Assembly: GCF_023343835.1 (NCBI RefSeq)
Contig: NC_064433.1
Span: forward strand, 30,070,214 to 30,134,213
Direction of reading: 5' to 3'
Length of the DNA stretch: 64,000 nt
Source of the DNA: Lagopus muta
Lineage: Eukaryota > Chordata > Aves > Galliformes > Phasianidae
Shown here: positions 24,315 to 37,500 of the stretch, piece by piece
Numbering within the stretch: position 1 is the stretch's first letter
Layout of the letters: every line of letters starts with the position of its first letter
Notes under the pieces: model-generated
Databases searched by the model: none
What the model was told of the DNA's origin: nothing
Seen by the model: the letters and a program-made list of their open reading frames with translations, nothing else
Translations under genes and position numbers: made by a program

Positions 24315-25098
24315 TATAGCCATTACAATTTTGAAATAGAGCACAGATTATAAGAGATTGCACTAATAATCTGTCAAAATCCACTGAAATTGATTTAAGA
24401 ATGGTTTCAGTGTTAACCCACAGGAAAAACAATAAAGGAGTTAGTGAACTGTATTTCCCCATGTGTATCCAAATCAAAGTGGCTTAAACACAGTCCATTT
24501 TATTGGCTGTTTGTCTTTTTATTGCATACTTCACTATGGTTATCGGCTGATGTGCGACTGCGCTATTTACAACTAGCTGGATACTGATACAGGTGGGGAC
24601 AGATGGTGGAAACATACTAAAAATGCTTACATTTGTCTAATACACACCTACTGTGTCATTTAATCAATCTCAAAAAGAACCCAAAGCAACTTATTATCTT
24701 TGGGGAAACAGGGTTATTCTCATCTCATGCATAAAATAAATTGCTTGTTCTAAATGCAGTGAGAGATAGAAGTGGTTTTCTATCAGTGTGTTTTAATGAA
24801 AATCTATACACAGTGCAGATGTTAACTCAGAGCAAAACTTCAGCTTCACTTTGTTTTACTTACCATCAATTTCTATTTCACATTTAAGGTCATTACAAGA
24901 CTGGAAAAGAGACATGAAAAGACTGAGTATTGAAAAATATTTCTTAAATCATTAGTTGTCATTTTAATGGTGTTAGACTTTAGCAAATTTAGGAGACATA
25001 ACTAGTTAGCTTTACAGTGTCCAAATATTGTTAGTCTCAGAAGACCTCTCATTTGGAGCCTGCACTCTCCACTCAATTTACAAACTGGCCCTACTTTC
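24315..25098 (-). other. Probable DBX2 3' UTR and 3' flank
   Basis: Sequence downstream of the DBX2 stop on the minus strand. Candidate AATAAA signals (TTTATT on +) lie at 24518-24523 and 24498-24503, about 580-600 bases past the stop. If either is used, the 3' UTR ends roughly 170 bp short of copy B. Confidence 0.4.
24498..24523 (-). terminator. DBX2 polyadenylation signals (candidates)
   Basis: Two AATAAA hexamers on the minus strand 20 bases apart (TTTATT on + at 24498-24503 and 24518-24523). Position is plausible for DBX2, but other distal signals cannot be excluded. Confidence 0.35.
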
Positions 25099-25416
25099 TT
25101 AGGTTGATGATGTAACTGCCTTATTTGCAGTGTCATGGTCAGGATACAAATACAACGGGCTCTGTGATGAGTTTGCACTTGGAGGTGGCTGTATACTAGC
25201 CAGTCTTTCAGAGTTTCCTGGAGACTTCTCCCTCCACCTTGGACTTGTCTGCTCCTGTGACACTTCCCACACAGAGGGACATGGGGAGGCAAAATTCATG
25301 GCGGACTGTGAGAGGTAGTTTTCCTGAAGACCTTCTTGGAGGCACCTGTTTGAAAGCACTTCCTTTTCTTTGGAGTTTCGCCACTTCATCCTTCGATTCT
25401 GAAACCAAATTTTTAC
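25099..25416 (-). CDS. DBX2: DBX2 exon 4 with stop
   Basis: Acceptor cttgcaaacag. Codes residues 208-312 and TAA. It begins at homeodomain residue 45 (VKIWFQNRRMKWRNSKEKE), followed by the DBX2 C-terminal tail rich in Ser, Pro and Glu. Confidence 0.96.
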   Translation of the reverse strand, partial: VKIWFQNRRMKWRNSKEKEVLSNRCLQEGLQENYLSQSAMNFASPCPSVWEVSQEQTSPRWREKSPGNSERLASIQPPPSANSSQSPLYLYPDHDTANKAVTSST

Positions 25417-25498
25417 CTGTTTGCAAGTTAACGAGAGTTCATTAGCATTTTTTTCTTTAAATAACATTGCTTTAAATAACATTCTTTAAATAACATTG

Positions 25499-25536
<38 letters not shown>

Positions 25537-28500
25537 TCCATCCTTTAGTTTCATGTTCCTTCTTTATTTGATGTTATAGCAGATCCAGTTAAGCTGACTG
25601 ATTGACACTAGCTGGGCATTTTTCAATTCCTATTTGCTACAGCTGAGCTAAATATTTGTCTTTGACTTTCCCTACCTCAAGCAAGTAATTATTTGGTGTA
25701 AACTGGAAAGATGAAAGACCAATGCTAGGGGTTTTGCATTTTCCTTCAGTATCATCTTTCTAGACAGATAAGAATTCTCAGTGTAAACTAGCACTGTCAT
25801 TAACAAAATAGGTGATAATACTAGCATTTGGAAATGCTCTTTTTAAAAGAGGCTATAAGAGCTAAGATAGCTAAGAGCTATCCCATCTGCAAGCAAAGCT
25901 TGGTCATCATAAAGCTTTAAAATGACACAGAAGTTCCAATTTAAAGATATTTTATCTGTCTAAATACAGTTTTCCAAGGGGTTACCTAGAACCATGTGCT
26001 TCTGAAATAAAATCCACTTTTTAGAAACTTTTACTGATGAAGCATGGTTGCTCAAAGACATTAATGAAATGTTGGGAAAAGCTTAGGGAAATAAGAGCTT
26101 AGGAACTGTCAGATTAAGAAAAGGAGTGAGCATTTGTGGAAGGGAATCCAATCAAATTATTCACATTATATTCTTTTTTTCTCTTAAATATCTGCATGAA
26201 GTTCTAGCATTCAGATACCTGATACAAAGGCAAAAGGAATACACCTGCAAAGGACTGAGAGTCACTGGCACAGCTGGCAGGAACCGTTACTCCAGTACAG
26301 TCAGATAACTGACGAACTAACCTTCATGGTTCATGGTTACATGGTTACATGATACTCTTCTTTTCATGAGAAAAAAATAATTAGACATGGGTATCATCTA
26401 TCCATATCAAAAAATTATTTTTCCTGCTGTGGTAGCTGTTATCTGAGTCTCACTCCATTGTTTTCTTATTTCCCAGGGCTCTCTTAAATATCAAGAACGT
26501 AGAAGAAAATCTCAGTAAAAACAGCTGTGATATTAGGAATTTGACTATATGCTAGGATTCTTTAGGAAGCTCACTCGTGAGTGCAATTGCACATTTTCAT
26601 TGAACCAAAATAGTTTATCCTGCAGAGATGACAGCACCATTCATACTGTTTATTTTATTGTTTATAGCTGGTTTGAGATGGAGTCAGAGTCATGCAGGTT
26701 GCAAGCAATCACATCTCATCTTCCATGGAAAATGAAGCCAATTGCAAAGTTAGATTTAACTGATCAGGGCCTTGTCAAGTTCTGAAAATCTCCAAGAAAA
26801 AAAAAAAAAAAAAAAGACGAGGGCTCTCATCACCATTCCCAGGTTTTTCTGCTCACCAGACAGCTCCTGCCATACATATCTTAAGCACATTTACTGCTGC
26901 CAAATGCAAAGAAATTCAACCACACTGTCAACTCTCACTCTCTTTCAGCCACACTCCAGAAATAGGTGTCTACTCTAGCACTTTCAAAATCCCCTGGATG
27001 GGCCCTGATACCTATCCCTGAGGAACACCACTCATGACCGGTTGCCAGCTGGATTTGATTCCATTCACCACCAATCTCTGGGTCTGGCCATCCAGCCAGT
27101 TTTTTACCCAGCAAAGAGTGTAACTATCCAGGTACGCTCCACCTATCCAGGCCACGGGCTTCCAGCTTCTCCAGAATACTCTGGGAGACAGCAGCAAAGG
27201 CTTTGCTGAAGTCTAGGCAGACTACATCAACAACCTTTCCCTCATCCATTATGCGGGTCATTCAATCATAGAAGAAGATGAGGCTGGTCAGGCAGGAGCT
27301 GCCTGTCATGGGCCTGATCCCTCAGTTGTCCTGCACCTGCCGTGTCATTGCACTCAAGATGATCTGTTCCACAATGTTCCCTGGTACTGAGGTCATGCTG
27401 AAGCAGCTCAGGGCTCACTCTGTGCTGTTCAATTTTCCTCTTTCAAGGCCATTTTAAAAATTTTTCTTCAAAAGGATGAAAAGTTACAGATTTTCTGCCA
27501 TTCCTTACCTGAGACTCCTTTAGGCCCAGGTTAATGGCCAGTTTCTTCCTGTCTGTTTTACTGATATACTTCTGCTTCTGAAACATTTTCTCCAAAGCCT
27601 TCCTCTGGTCTTCAGAAAAGACAGCTCTTCTTAATATACCTCTCCGGGCTTTGGAGTTAGACTCCTGGGTCAGAAGAGGCAGGACACTTTCCTCTCCTAG
27701 TGGAAATAAATGAGAGTTTCACATAATAACTAACACATATTAGAGAAATATTAAGTGCTGTTCATTAAAATGCTAGCAGACCACTGTCCCACTTTTGATT
27801 TGTTGGTGTTAGAAGTGTGTCGTAATGCTTCAGTCATGTTCATTAAGGGCTAAATCCTCTCTTGGATCTAGAGGTGTTGTCAGTGGTAAAGAGTCTCCCC
27901 TTGACATGGTAAAGAGTAAATCAGATGAGTTCATAGAAGAACATTAACACTGGACTCATACTACTGTAAAATTCAAATACAGGGTGAAACAACTCTGCTT
28001 GCTTTTGCACATTATCATCGGGTAAACCACAGTAAGATCTCCTAGTTCATTTTCTTGTGTGAGATGCAGAACCAGATAAAAAGTGGTCTGTAACACTGAT
28101 TCAGTGAATCTAAATAGGCTTTCTTTCGTTTTGTTTACTAATGAAAGGCTTTCAGAGTGAACTATTTCTCAGAAAATCCCTGTCCATTCATTTACTTATT
28201 CTGGAAACCACAGCAATTTCTTTATTACAGGATTTGGGGAGTACTTGAACTTATTCCTTTCACTCTAGTTTCTAATCCTTTGACATCCCATAGCAAGTCC
28301 TTAGTAAGGCAGATTTCAATGAATTTAATCATACCCACTTGATCTACACCTAGAGGGGAGCCTACCCTACAAAACAACCTTAAATGTGTGGGACAGAACT
28401 GCAGTGGAAAAGTGGAAGTACTCACATTGTCTTTTCACTGGTCTCACAATGAGCACATGAAAAATAAATCCAAATAAATGTTTTGCCTTCCTCATGCCCA

Positions 28501-31500
28501 GTAAATCCCAAAGACCTAGTGCTCCCTCTCCCACAGATATGGTGTAATGGAAACCTCCAGTCCTAGTGAAGCTTGGCAAGCCTCCAGCAGTAACAAGTTT
28601 CCCCAGATACTCACCCAGGGAGCAGTACCTGAGATTAGTTGAATCGGGCTTGTCATCAAGCATTAGAGGTGAAATTGCATGAGGCACTTACAAAGAGCAG
28701 TCCTTTGATTCATGCCATACCATAAAGACAGACACCTATGATGTTTCCATGAGCGGGCAGCCACAAAGGTGGCTTTGGTTTGTGTCACTTGCAATTTGGA
28801 CTTTAAAGGTGTAAGCTGTCCTGTTGATGACACCTTCCCACAAGCACCAGTGAAGACTGATGTCCCAGCTTAGAGCTACAGCAGCTGCAAAGGTGTGCTG
28901 CTGTTCAATTTCTGCCAAGGATTTAATCATTTCCATATCAAAGCCAACGGCAAAACTCTTATCTAAACCAGATTTTTTAAAACATTGGACATTTCTTTCA
29001 TGAAAAGGTCTATTCTAGTCAACCGTGAAAGTAGTGGAGATGAATTAAATACATTCGTTAAATAAATGCAGTGTTCTTGAAACACTAATCAAATCCAGAT
29101 GCAGTTTTCACAAACTGTTCCTTGCGGCTACACCACATTTCAAATTCTGTATATTGTACATAAATACACAGGAGTACATGTATCTTTAAACAGCAGTAGA
29201 GAAAAAAACCCACACATACACAGAGGGCACTGTAGAACAGTGTAGGTACGACAATGAAAAATTAAAGTGTGTATATGTATGTCTTGCAAAGCTGACTTGT
29301 GCTACTTCCATGGCACATGTTCTACTTGTTTGATGTTATATACATTACCCATGTATCCTGCCTTCAAGTGTGACTAGCACAGGATGAATAATAATAGCTG
29401 AGCAAGTATACAGTGATCTTTTCCTAAAGATCACTGTCAAGCACTACTGTTTAGGAACTACTGCTTTTAACAGCTTCTACTAGACATGCCTTTTTAAACC
29501 TTTTCCACACCTTAAGAAACCATCTTTTGATTTGTCCCTTATAACAGTGTCTGGCAAAAAGTAATTATTTTGCTTTAAAATGTTACGGTATTAAGAAGTA
29601 TAAATTTATATGGATGTTTTTCAGTTTTCAAAGTAATATTTGGAACCAGATACAAAAAACCATAACCTACTGGCTACTGTCCTCATATTTATCACAATGA
29701 CTCTCCATCCAAACCAAAACAAACAATCTGCAGAACAAAAGTCAAAATGTCACAGCAGAGGTTTCTGTAAAGGGCCAGCTGGGTTCATCTTTCTCTGAGG
29801 AGCACATAGTTCCTTCAAGCCTCTCCCACCATGATCTGATCCTGCTCACAAAGCTGGCTGCAAACACCAGCCCTTCCTCCTTACTTCTGCTTTATGCACA
29901 TCTCTCTGGAGTATGGGGAATTTAGGTTCCTTTTTCCAGAGAGCCTCCAAGTCATTTCTGATGAATCATCAGCAGTTTTCAAGCATGCTGGAAGGTACAG
30001 TATAACAGTGGAAGAGCTGGTACTTTCTCTCACAGGACAAGGGATACCAGTGAGCTTCGCAGGGCTAGCCCTTGACACCCAGGATGAATTCCACAATGGA
30101 GTTGTCAACCCAGGACACAGGATGCCAGATTACGTGACCCCTTAAAATTTGTCTTGCCTGGCTGGTTGTTCACAGTCAATCAGCAAAGAAACAACCTCCT
30201 GCCTGCCTCCTGAGGTGCCAATTAATTCCTCTACAGGCAGCACGCAGGGTACAGCTTAACACTTGCATTAGAGTAATGTAGTAGTGAAGAATGTACACAC
30301 TCTAAGGCACAAAACGCGACTGATTCTAAAAGTCTAACTGGACAAAATTTAATCATAACCAGAACAATCACAAGCAGCAGAAAGCAACTGCTGGATCATC
30401 CACCATGGAGTCAAAAAAATTGACACTCGTGTTTGAGATAACAAGTACTCATCCACAGTTGAGTAGCCTAGATTTCAAGAACATCCCATATTTCAAGATG
30501 TATTCTGACTCTGCACTCAAAAAGTACATTTCTGTTAGTCAGTTAAATGATTTTTCAGTAAGCCAGAAACACTCATTCATTCACTACAACTCCACTGAAA
30601 TGAAGTTAGTTTGTTACTTTGTTAGTTAGTTTGAAACCTGTTGCTGTGAACGTGCATCAAAAGACTTCATGCTCTACTAACATAAAATGTGAATCTGTTA
30701 CCAAACTTTTCCTATGTTGCCAGTTTATTTTGTATGTGTGTGTTTGTTTTTTTTTAAGACTTCTGTTTGTATCCTAGTATATAGTGATAAATGTCCCCCC
30801 TAATCTGTGCAACAATCTTCATTTGCCTTCATGGCAGAGACCACCTTGAAGGAGCAAGTAAAAGCTTTAGTCATGGTTTCCATTTTTTCATTTGAACTCA
30901 ATACATTCTAGTTAAATGGACAATTAATAGGTCACTTCCAAAATAGTAGTGTATCAGTCCTGGTTAATAAACAATCCCCACAGTTGATAATAGGCCTATG
31001 TATTCAGCAAGTCCCTGTATACACTCAGCTCATCCACTAAATCCCTTTTCAGGTAGACAGGGTTATATGGGAAGATGAGCTAGAATGAGTCTATAAAAGT
31101 CAGTTTCATTCACTGCTTTATTTTTCAGTCAAGTGCTTTAAATGGTGTCCCGAAAATCTCTTGGAATGTGAGACAGGAGAAAAGACTGGCACATAGAGTA
31201 TTGCTTTATGGCCATACAAAAGGGCAACTGACCCCTGCCCAGGCCTTTTCAATGTGAAATGGTTCCTAAAGTTCATCTGCACAGTGAAAAATTGTGGTGA
31301 GGTCGCGTGTGGATGAGTAAAGTGAAAGTGGTGATTGGTCATGGTGCTGTCAGCCATTGTGGGAGAGCCGGGGCCATGTAAAATGCTCTGTGGGAAAGTG
31401 TCAGCCCCCTAAAGAGGTGCTCAGAAACTTGCAGCTCATTAAACTGCCAGCATTTGCTGCCTCACTTGTCAAGAATCATTCAACTTAGCAACTGCTCTTC

Positions 31501-34500
31501 TGAAACGTTCATAAAACACACGCACGTAGTCAGGAAGGGTCTGAATGTAACTGTGATAAAAAATATACACTACAGCATGCATGAACTCCAGTTTCCATTT
31601 GGATCTGACAAAGGGTTTGTGCTTTTTCTCCTTTTTGAAAGACCAGAAGACGTGTCTTCTGTATGTTTCCGAGCCATAAACACATAAAATTAAGAATATA
31701 TGTTCTTACAACAGGGCATGCAAACTTCACAATCAAGGTTAAATTTAGATTTGAATGGCAATGTATCTCAGCTTTTAATCCTGGGTGCAAAGGATACACT
31801 GGCAAAATCTCTCTTCAACATTTGTCTTCATATTTTTATATCATAATATTAAAAAAAGAAAAACAAATTAAACACATGCATGCATTTGTCTGCTCCAAAA
31901 AGAATGACTATTTTATTTAAATAATGCTAGAGCTTCCTGAATCATAATTTATCCCTGCCATTAAAACACAGCATCCATTTTATGATCTTTCAGCTCTTTT
32001 CTTATTTGCAAACGTTTATTGACAGACTTTAAAGAGTTACTGATTTTTAAAAGAACCTTTTCTTGTAAATTGAAAACAAGGAGATTTCCTAGGTTAGCTC
32101 TGTCTGGGGGTCTCAATGCCATCAGAAATCTCTCACAATTGCCCAGTGTACTTAAGTTTGATAAATCTTTGGAAACCTTCTGAATAGGATTGCTGTGATT
32201 TTACTAAGGAATTAGCCGCTGCCATTGCATCACCAATTAGCTTTCCAGAACACATTAAATCCTGCTGCTTTGGTTTACAGAATAACTCAAGCATTACTGA
32301 TGAAGCATAAAAACTTACTTGGAAAAGCAGTGGGGGATGCAGGGTGCTGACAGGACCCACCGCAGCATGCTGAGTAGAATGGCGGGGCTCGGAGAAAAAA
32401 GTGTTTGGAAAGAGCTGCAAAGAAAGCATAGATCTAATTGATTACCCATTGAGCGTGGGTGATATTCATAACAACAGTCGCCCAAAAAGTCAGTGTGTAA
32501 AGTCCTGCCCCACAAGTTCTTTTTCCTTTTCCTCAAGATGGTGGTACTTTTTAAGGCAAACAGTGATAAACCAATGATCGTTCTTTAATTTTAACAAGGT
32601 TAGTTCATATCTATTGCTTAAATATAATATGCAAAACTCTCACAATATATCTTTTACAAGAACGAAACTCTGCAGATGTGAAATTTACATTTCAAATTGC
32701 TGTAATCCTAAATATTAGGACTGAACATGTTGTTTTAATAATGCAGTCAAAATAATTAGTATAATGCATCTCATAAAGTTACATTAAATCACTCTAATAG
32801 GCATAATATCTCAGGAATAAAACAAACAAACAAACAGGGATTCTAAAAGTGAATCCCCAACTCTCCTGCTCATACTGTATTCAAACCAATAAAGACTTTG
32901 ATAACTAAGAAAACTTAAAGAATAAAATGCAATGAGACAACCCAGGTGAAAACTACAGGGCCTGATTCTGCCTAATACTGAGCTCCATCTTTCTGAAAAG
33001 TGTTCTAAATTTAAATAAGCCACCTGCTGAAGACAGCTCTGCTTAATACAATAAAACTGCAAAATTGAATTTATTTAATACATGTATTAAATTAATTTTA
33101 TGTATTTATGTATTTATGTATTTAATGTATTTATTAATTTAATGTTTAATGTATTTTTTTCTTAATACACAGAATTAGGTAATATTTGGTAATGTTTCTA
33201 CAGAATTTTTTGAAACAACGAACCACAAGACCCCTATGCTTAAAAAGTAACTCCATATCCAGATAAAAAATTAAGGAATCAGCAACAAGGAAGGAAGAAA
33301 AATAAATGTATATAAGCAGCATTCTTCATTTTTTAAGGTTTTTCAACTGAATTTAAAATGAAAGATCACAGAAAATTAGGTTCTTGAGTACATATTAGGG
33401 TGTAAGTTTTCTGACATACAAATCTGCCATCTTCCAAAGCAATGAAAGATCGCTGTAGAAGCCCAAGTCCAAACATTTTGAAAATACTTACCTCTTTTCA
33501 TCTGAATTCATACAAGCTTAGGTGAAAATGTCTTTCTAATGATTAAGTGTTTTATTACTGCAGCTTTTCATCAACACTGCTGTTTCTAATGAAATAAAAA
33601 TATATTCCATGATGAACTAATTGCCTATATTTGCACGCTTGCAAAACGGGTAATGATTTATGCCAGGCATTAGTATTCTAAAGCTTCTCTTTCTCATGAG
33701 ACCATCAAATATGGAACTGTGTCCCATAGAGCTTCAAAGAGTCAAGAATGTGCAGCCATTTTATCTGTCTATGTATCTAAGGGGCTTCAGTGCAGCAGGA
33801 GAGGTACATAATGTGGACAGTAAGTAAAGAAGCACAGAAGATGGAAAAGGAAAAGACCTACCAGATAATCTCAGCATTCCTCCTGAACATGAGAGTTTGT
33901 CCTTTGGAATACTTCCTATCTGCTACTAATGTTTTATCTGCTCTCACGTGTATCAAATATTCCTTGACTTCTATACTGTTTTATTCTTATTAATCAAAGC
34001 TTAAGCATCTTATTCATGTCATACGATTTTTGTCATGTTGGCCTGTCTTTGATTTTCCCTTTTATGGGTCCTTAATTCTCTCCAGTTCCTTGTTCTTTTT
34101 TGCTAACGTGGTACTAATCATGACATAGATGAGTACCAGGAGACAGCTGGATAAATAAGGAATGAATGACCTACTGCTTCAGATAGATACCATTCTCCTT
34201 TAAATAAAGATAGAGAAATATGAAAAGGTCTGTTTCCTCCATTCAGTAAACTTCTCAACAAATGAGCTACAAGCATAAAGGCCAGGAGATGGATCAGTAT
34301 CAAAGATACTGATGTACAGCTTGATTAAGAAAACCTCAAACTAGCCACACACTTCTACTATGCTGTGGCAATGATTTAATGCATAGCAAGCAGCAGAAAG
34401 CTCCAAGCAGAGATCTGCTCAAGATGACAGGAATCATTCTTTTGTCTTTCTTGGCCATTTTACTTCATTTCCCATCCAACTCCTGCTTTTTTGTTTGTTT

Positions 34501-37500
34501 GTTTGTTTGTTTGTTTGTTTGTTTGTGTGAGTGTGTTTGGGGTGAGGGGGGATTGCTTTGACTGCATGGCACATGGGAAGGTGGCCTGACTAAGTAGTAA
34601 CATCAAAATGATATCTTCATACAACTCTGAACCAAGTGGTTCCTGAGACTATTTCTCAAGGTTGATTCACTATAGATGCTGTGGAATAGCCACTGGCATT
34701 ATTTCTCCTAAACCCATAGGCAATGCAACTTCTTTAATGTGCTTCAACCACACTGATCCATGTGTAAATTGTTAGATCTATCTAACCACATTGCCAGGTC
34801 ATGTCTTCTGAAGCAGCTGCACTAGGAGCAAAGTGAAGGAGTTACAAAGTTACAATGGTAAAGAATGTGACACAATACAATTATAAATTCAACTTTACTC
34901 TGGGAGCTGTATGGAGAGAAAAACATTCAAGCTTCACCTTAATACATATGGAAAACATTGCCTATATTTTGGTTTTGTGGTCACATGTATCATGGCCACT
35001 CTACGGATATTTGGGGTCAAGCAACTCAAAGCAAACATTATTTGGCTGAAAATTGCTGAAATGTCAGAATATTAGTTCTGTATTTATTGGCCAGAATGAA
35101 GCATACAGTAACAAAACAGTAGCTTTTGTTTCAAGTCACGTCAACATTAACCATGGGCTAAATCCTAATAATTCATATGTGAGATACCTAATTCTTTTTC
35201 TGCTTAGCATTCCCATTTCATTAAAACAGACATTGTGTAAATCCAAGCATTTCACAAAAGTGAGGCACTTCAAAATATACTCCCCACTCTGAAGATATTC
35301 TGAATTCAAAAACCTTCCTGTGCCATTTTGAAAGTAAGGTTCCTAAATCCAATCCAACTGAAATAAATAGGTAATTTTAAAATGTCTTATTAAATACACT
35401 GTTTATTTTTCCTAATTTGAGCATTACAAAACGACTTTAGAAATGGTACAGGCCACTAGTAATGGTACAGGCCACCAGCAGGCAACAGGGAAGAGGCAAA
35501 AGACAAACTGCTATGAGGAAAAGCAAACCTAAGGTGCACTTCTGGTATTATCTGCACAGGCCTCCCTCACTACATGTTTTTTCTTCACATTTAGCTGGTA
35601 AAAACATGGTATAATCTTGTGACAAGAGCAGAACCACCTCAGAAGGATGATTCAGAGAGCAGAACAGAGCCAGCAACAAGCAATGTTGAGCACAAGAATG
35701 AAGTCAGATCTCAAGCTGTGTGAATACAGCCCTGACACTCTCCAACTATTGCTAAGCCATCGTGAACTGCTTTCCCCAGTGGCTCTAGCCCTCGTAAGAA
35801 AATTTAATATGTAAGCATTAAAATGATTCCATTTCATCTGAGAAACCTGAACAGTTTCTGCCTATGAAGTGGGTAAAAGTAAACTGCAATTTCCCACATA
35901 CATTCATTCCTGACAATGACTAAAGCAGGCAAGAAAGCTGCATGTCCTGAGGAGCTCCCTGCAGCCAGTCCAACAGTGACTGGGCAGGTCAGAGGTCCAG
36001 CTGAGCCACACAGCACTGTCTGCTCCATAACACAAGCCATGGGCCTCAGAAATGGGCCACGGCTCTGATCCTGTGGTCACTGCATTCAGTCTGGAGCTGT
36101 GGCAGAGGCTGTGCAGCCTCAAGCCCTTGGGGGCATCCAGCCATGAGAAGAAAGCGGCAGCTGCTGCCATCTCCTACTAAGGGAGGTCAGCACCACACAG
36201 ATGTGTCAAAATGTACTTCAAGAACTCGTGATGCAGCATACCTCAGAGCTGTCCATCCCTGCTTATTTGCTTTGCATCCTCTCCTGTAAAACCAGGCAGT
36301 GTGAATGCTCAGAGGAAGCTGAGACACACAGGCAGACCTGAGTGAATACACAGATCAGTTTTAAAACCCCAGCAAATATTCACATAAATGGTTTTGTAGT
36401 TCCAAAAATGTATCTGGGAATTCTGCATGAAAAGTTAATATATGAGAAGCAGGCTTGCATTTTTATAATGGGTCTCAATGGGGCTTTCAAAACTCAGCAG
36501 AGTAGTCACTCCAGAAAGGCTATGTCACCAAATAGGGCTTGAAATGTGCTAACAGAATGATTATTGGTTCTTTGCACCTATAGCAATGTAGTAGATGACA
36601 GAGTCACACTGAGGATTAGCTCAGATCACATAATACCCACCAGTTTTCAGAGGTATCATTTGCATGCCTTATTACTAGGGCACGCTTTGTACATGATTGT
36701 TTTCTCTGCTTAAGGAAGTAGCATGCAGAACTCATTGCTAGGACAACATCCACAGCCCACACCAGTGCCAAAGCCTACATAGCCCTCTCCACATCAGCAA
36801 TAAAGGCTCCTTCTACCTTCTCCATGCTTTATAAATGCTTTTGCTGTTGATACAACGTGAATCCGGAAGGCTTCATCTCCTGCCTTGCTTGGCTTCTGCC
36901 AGACACCCAAAGGCTTGTGCACAACCATGGCACTTTCTGCTCACTAGTTCTCTTTTCTCTTCTCATTTTAAGGGCGTTATTGTCACTTCTCTGTCCAAAA
37001 GTTTGGTGTGCTAAGCTCCTTCCCTAGGCATCCTGTACAGCCAATGAGAAGAGATAAGCAGTGTATATAAAGACTGAGCCCCTTAAAATAGATGCCTAAG
37101 AAGATAAGTTGTGTCATTCTCTGGAGGTGTCTCTCTGTATCAACTATGGATTAGACAAGGTGCATGGACAACTAGATTAGACAAGACCCCTTTATTTTTA
37201 AGCAGTTGAAGTAAGATGGCATTCTTATCTTGTCAAAATAATACCACCCACTCTACAGACATAAGCAGGATGGAAAAAATGATAAACTTCAGTCATAAAG
37301 AATTATTTTCTTTGATTATCAACACATTTTGAAAATAATTTCCTCAAACAAGGTGAAATTAGGCTCACATGCTGCAGTAGGGCAGTTCACCCACTTTCAT
37401 CACTGCAGCCCCAACTCAAAATCTTACCATTGCCTAAAATGCATCATTTACTCCAGCAGTATGCACTGAAGAGCTGCAATTCTTATCTGAGCCTCCTCCT

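Noticed and set aside
17805-25098. A second PRL-L gene associated with copy B
   Set aside because: I looked for the C-terminal cysteine signature and for the CPPG-type N-terminus on both strands and saw neither; only the upstream segment is repeated.
29894-30145. Overlapping frames on both strands in DBX2 intron 2
   Set aside because: Considered as an exon or retroviral relic, but neither translation resembles anything known and no matching splice partners were found.
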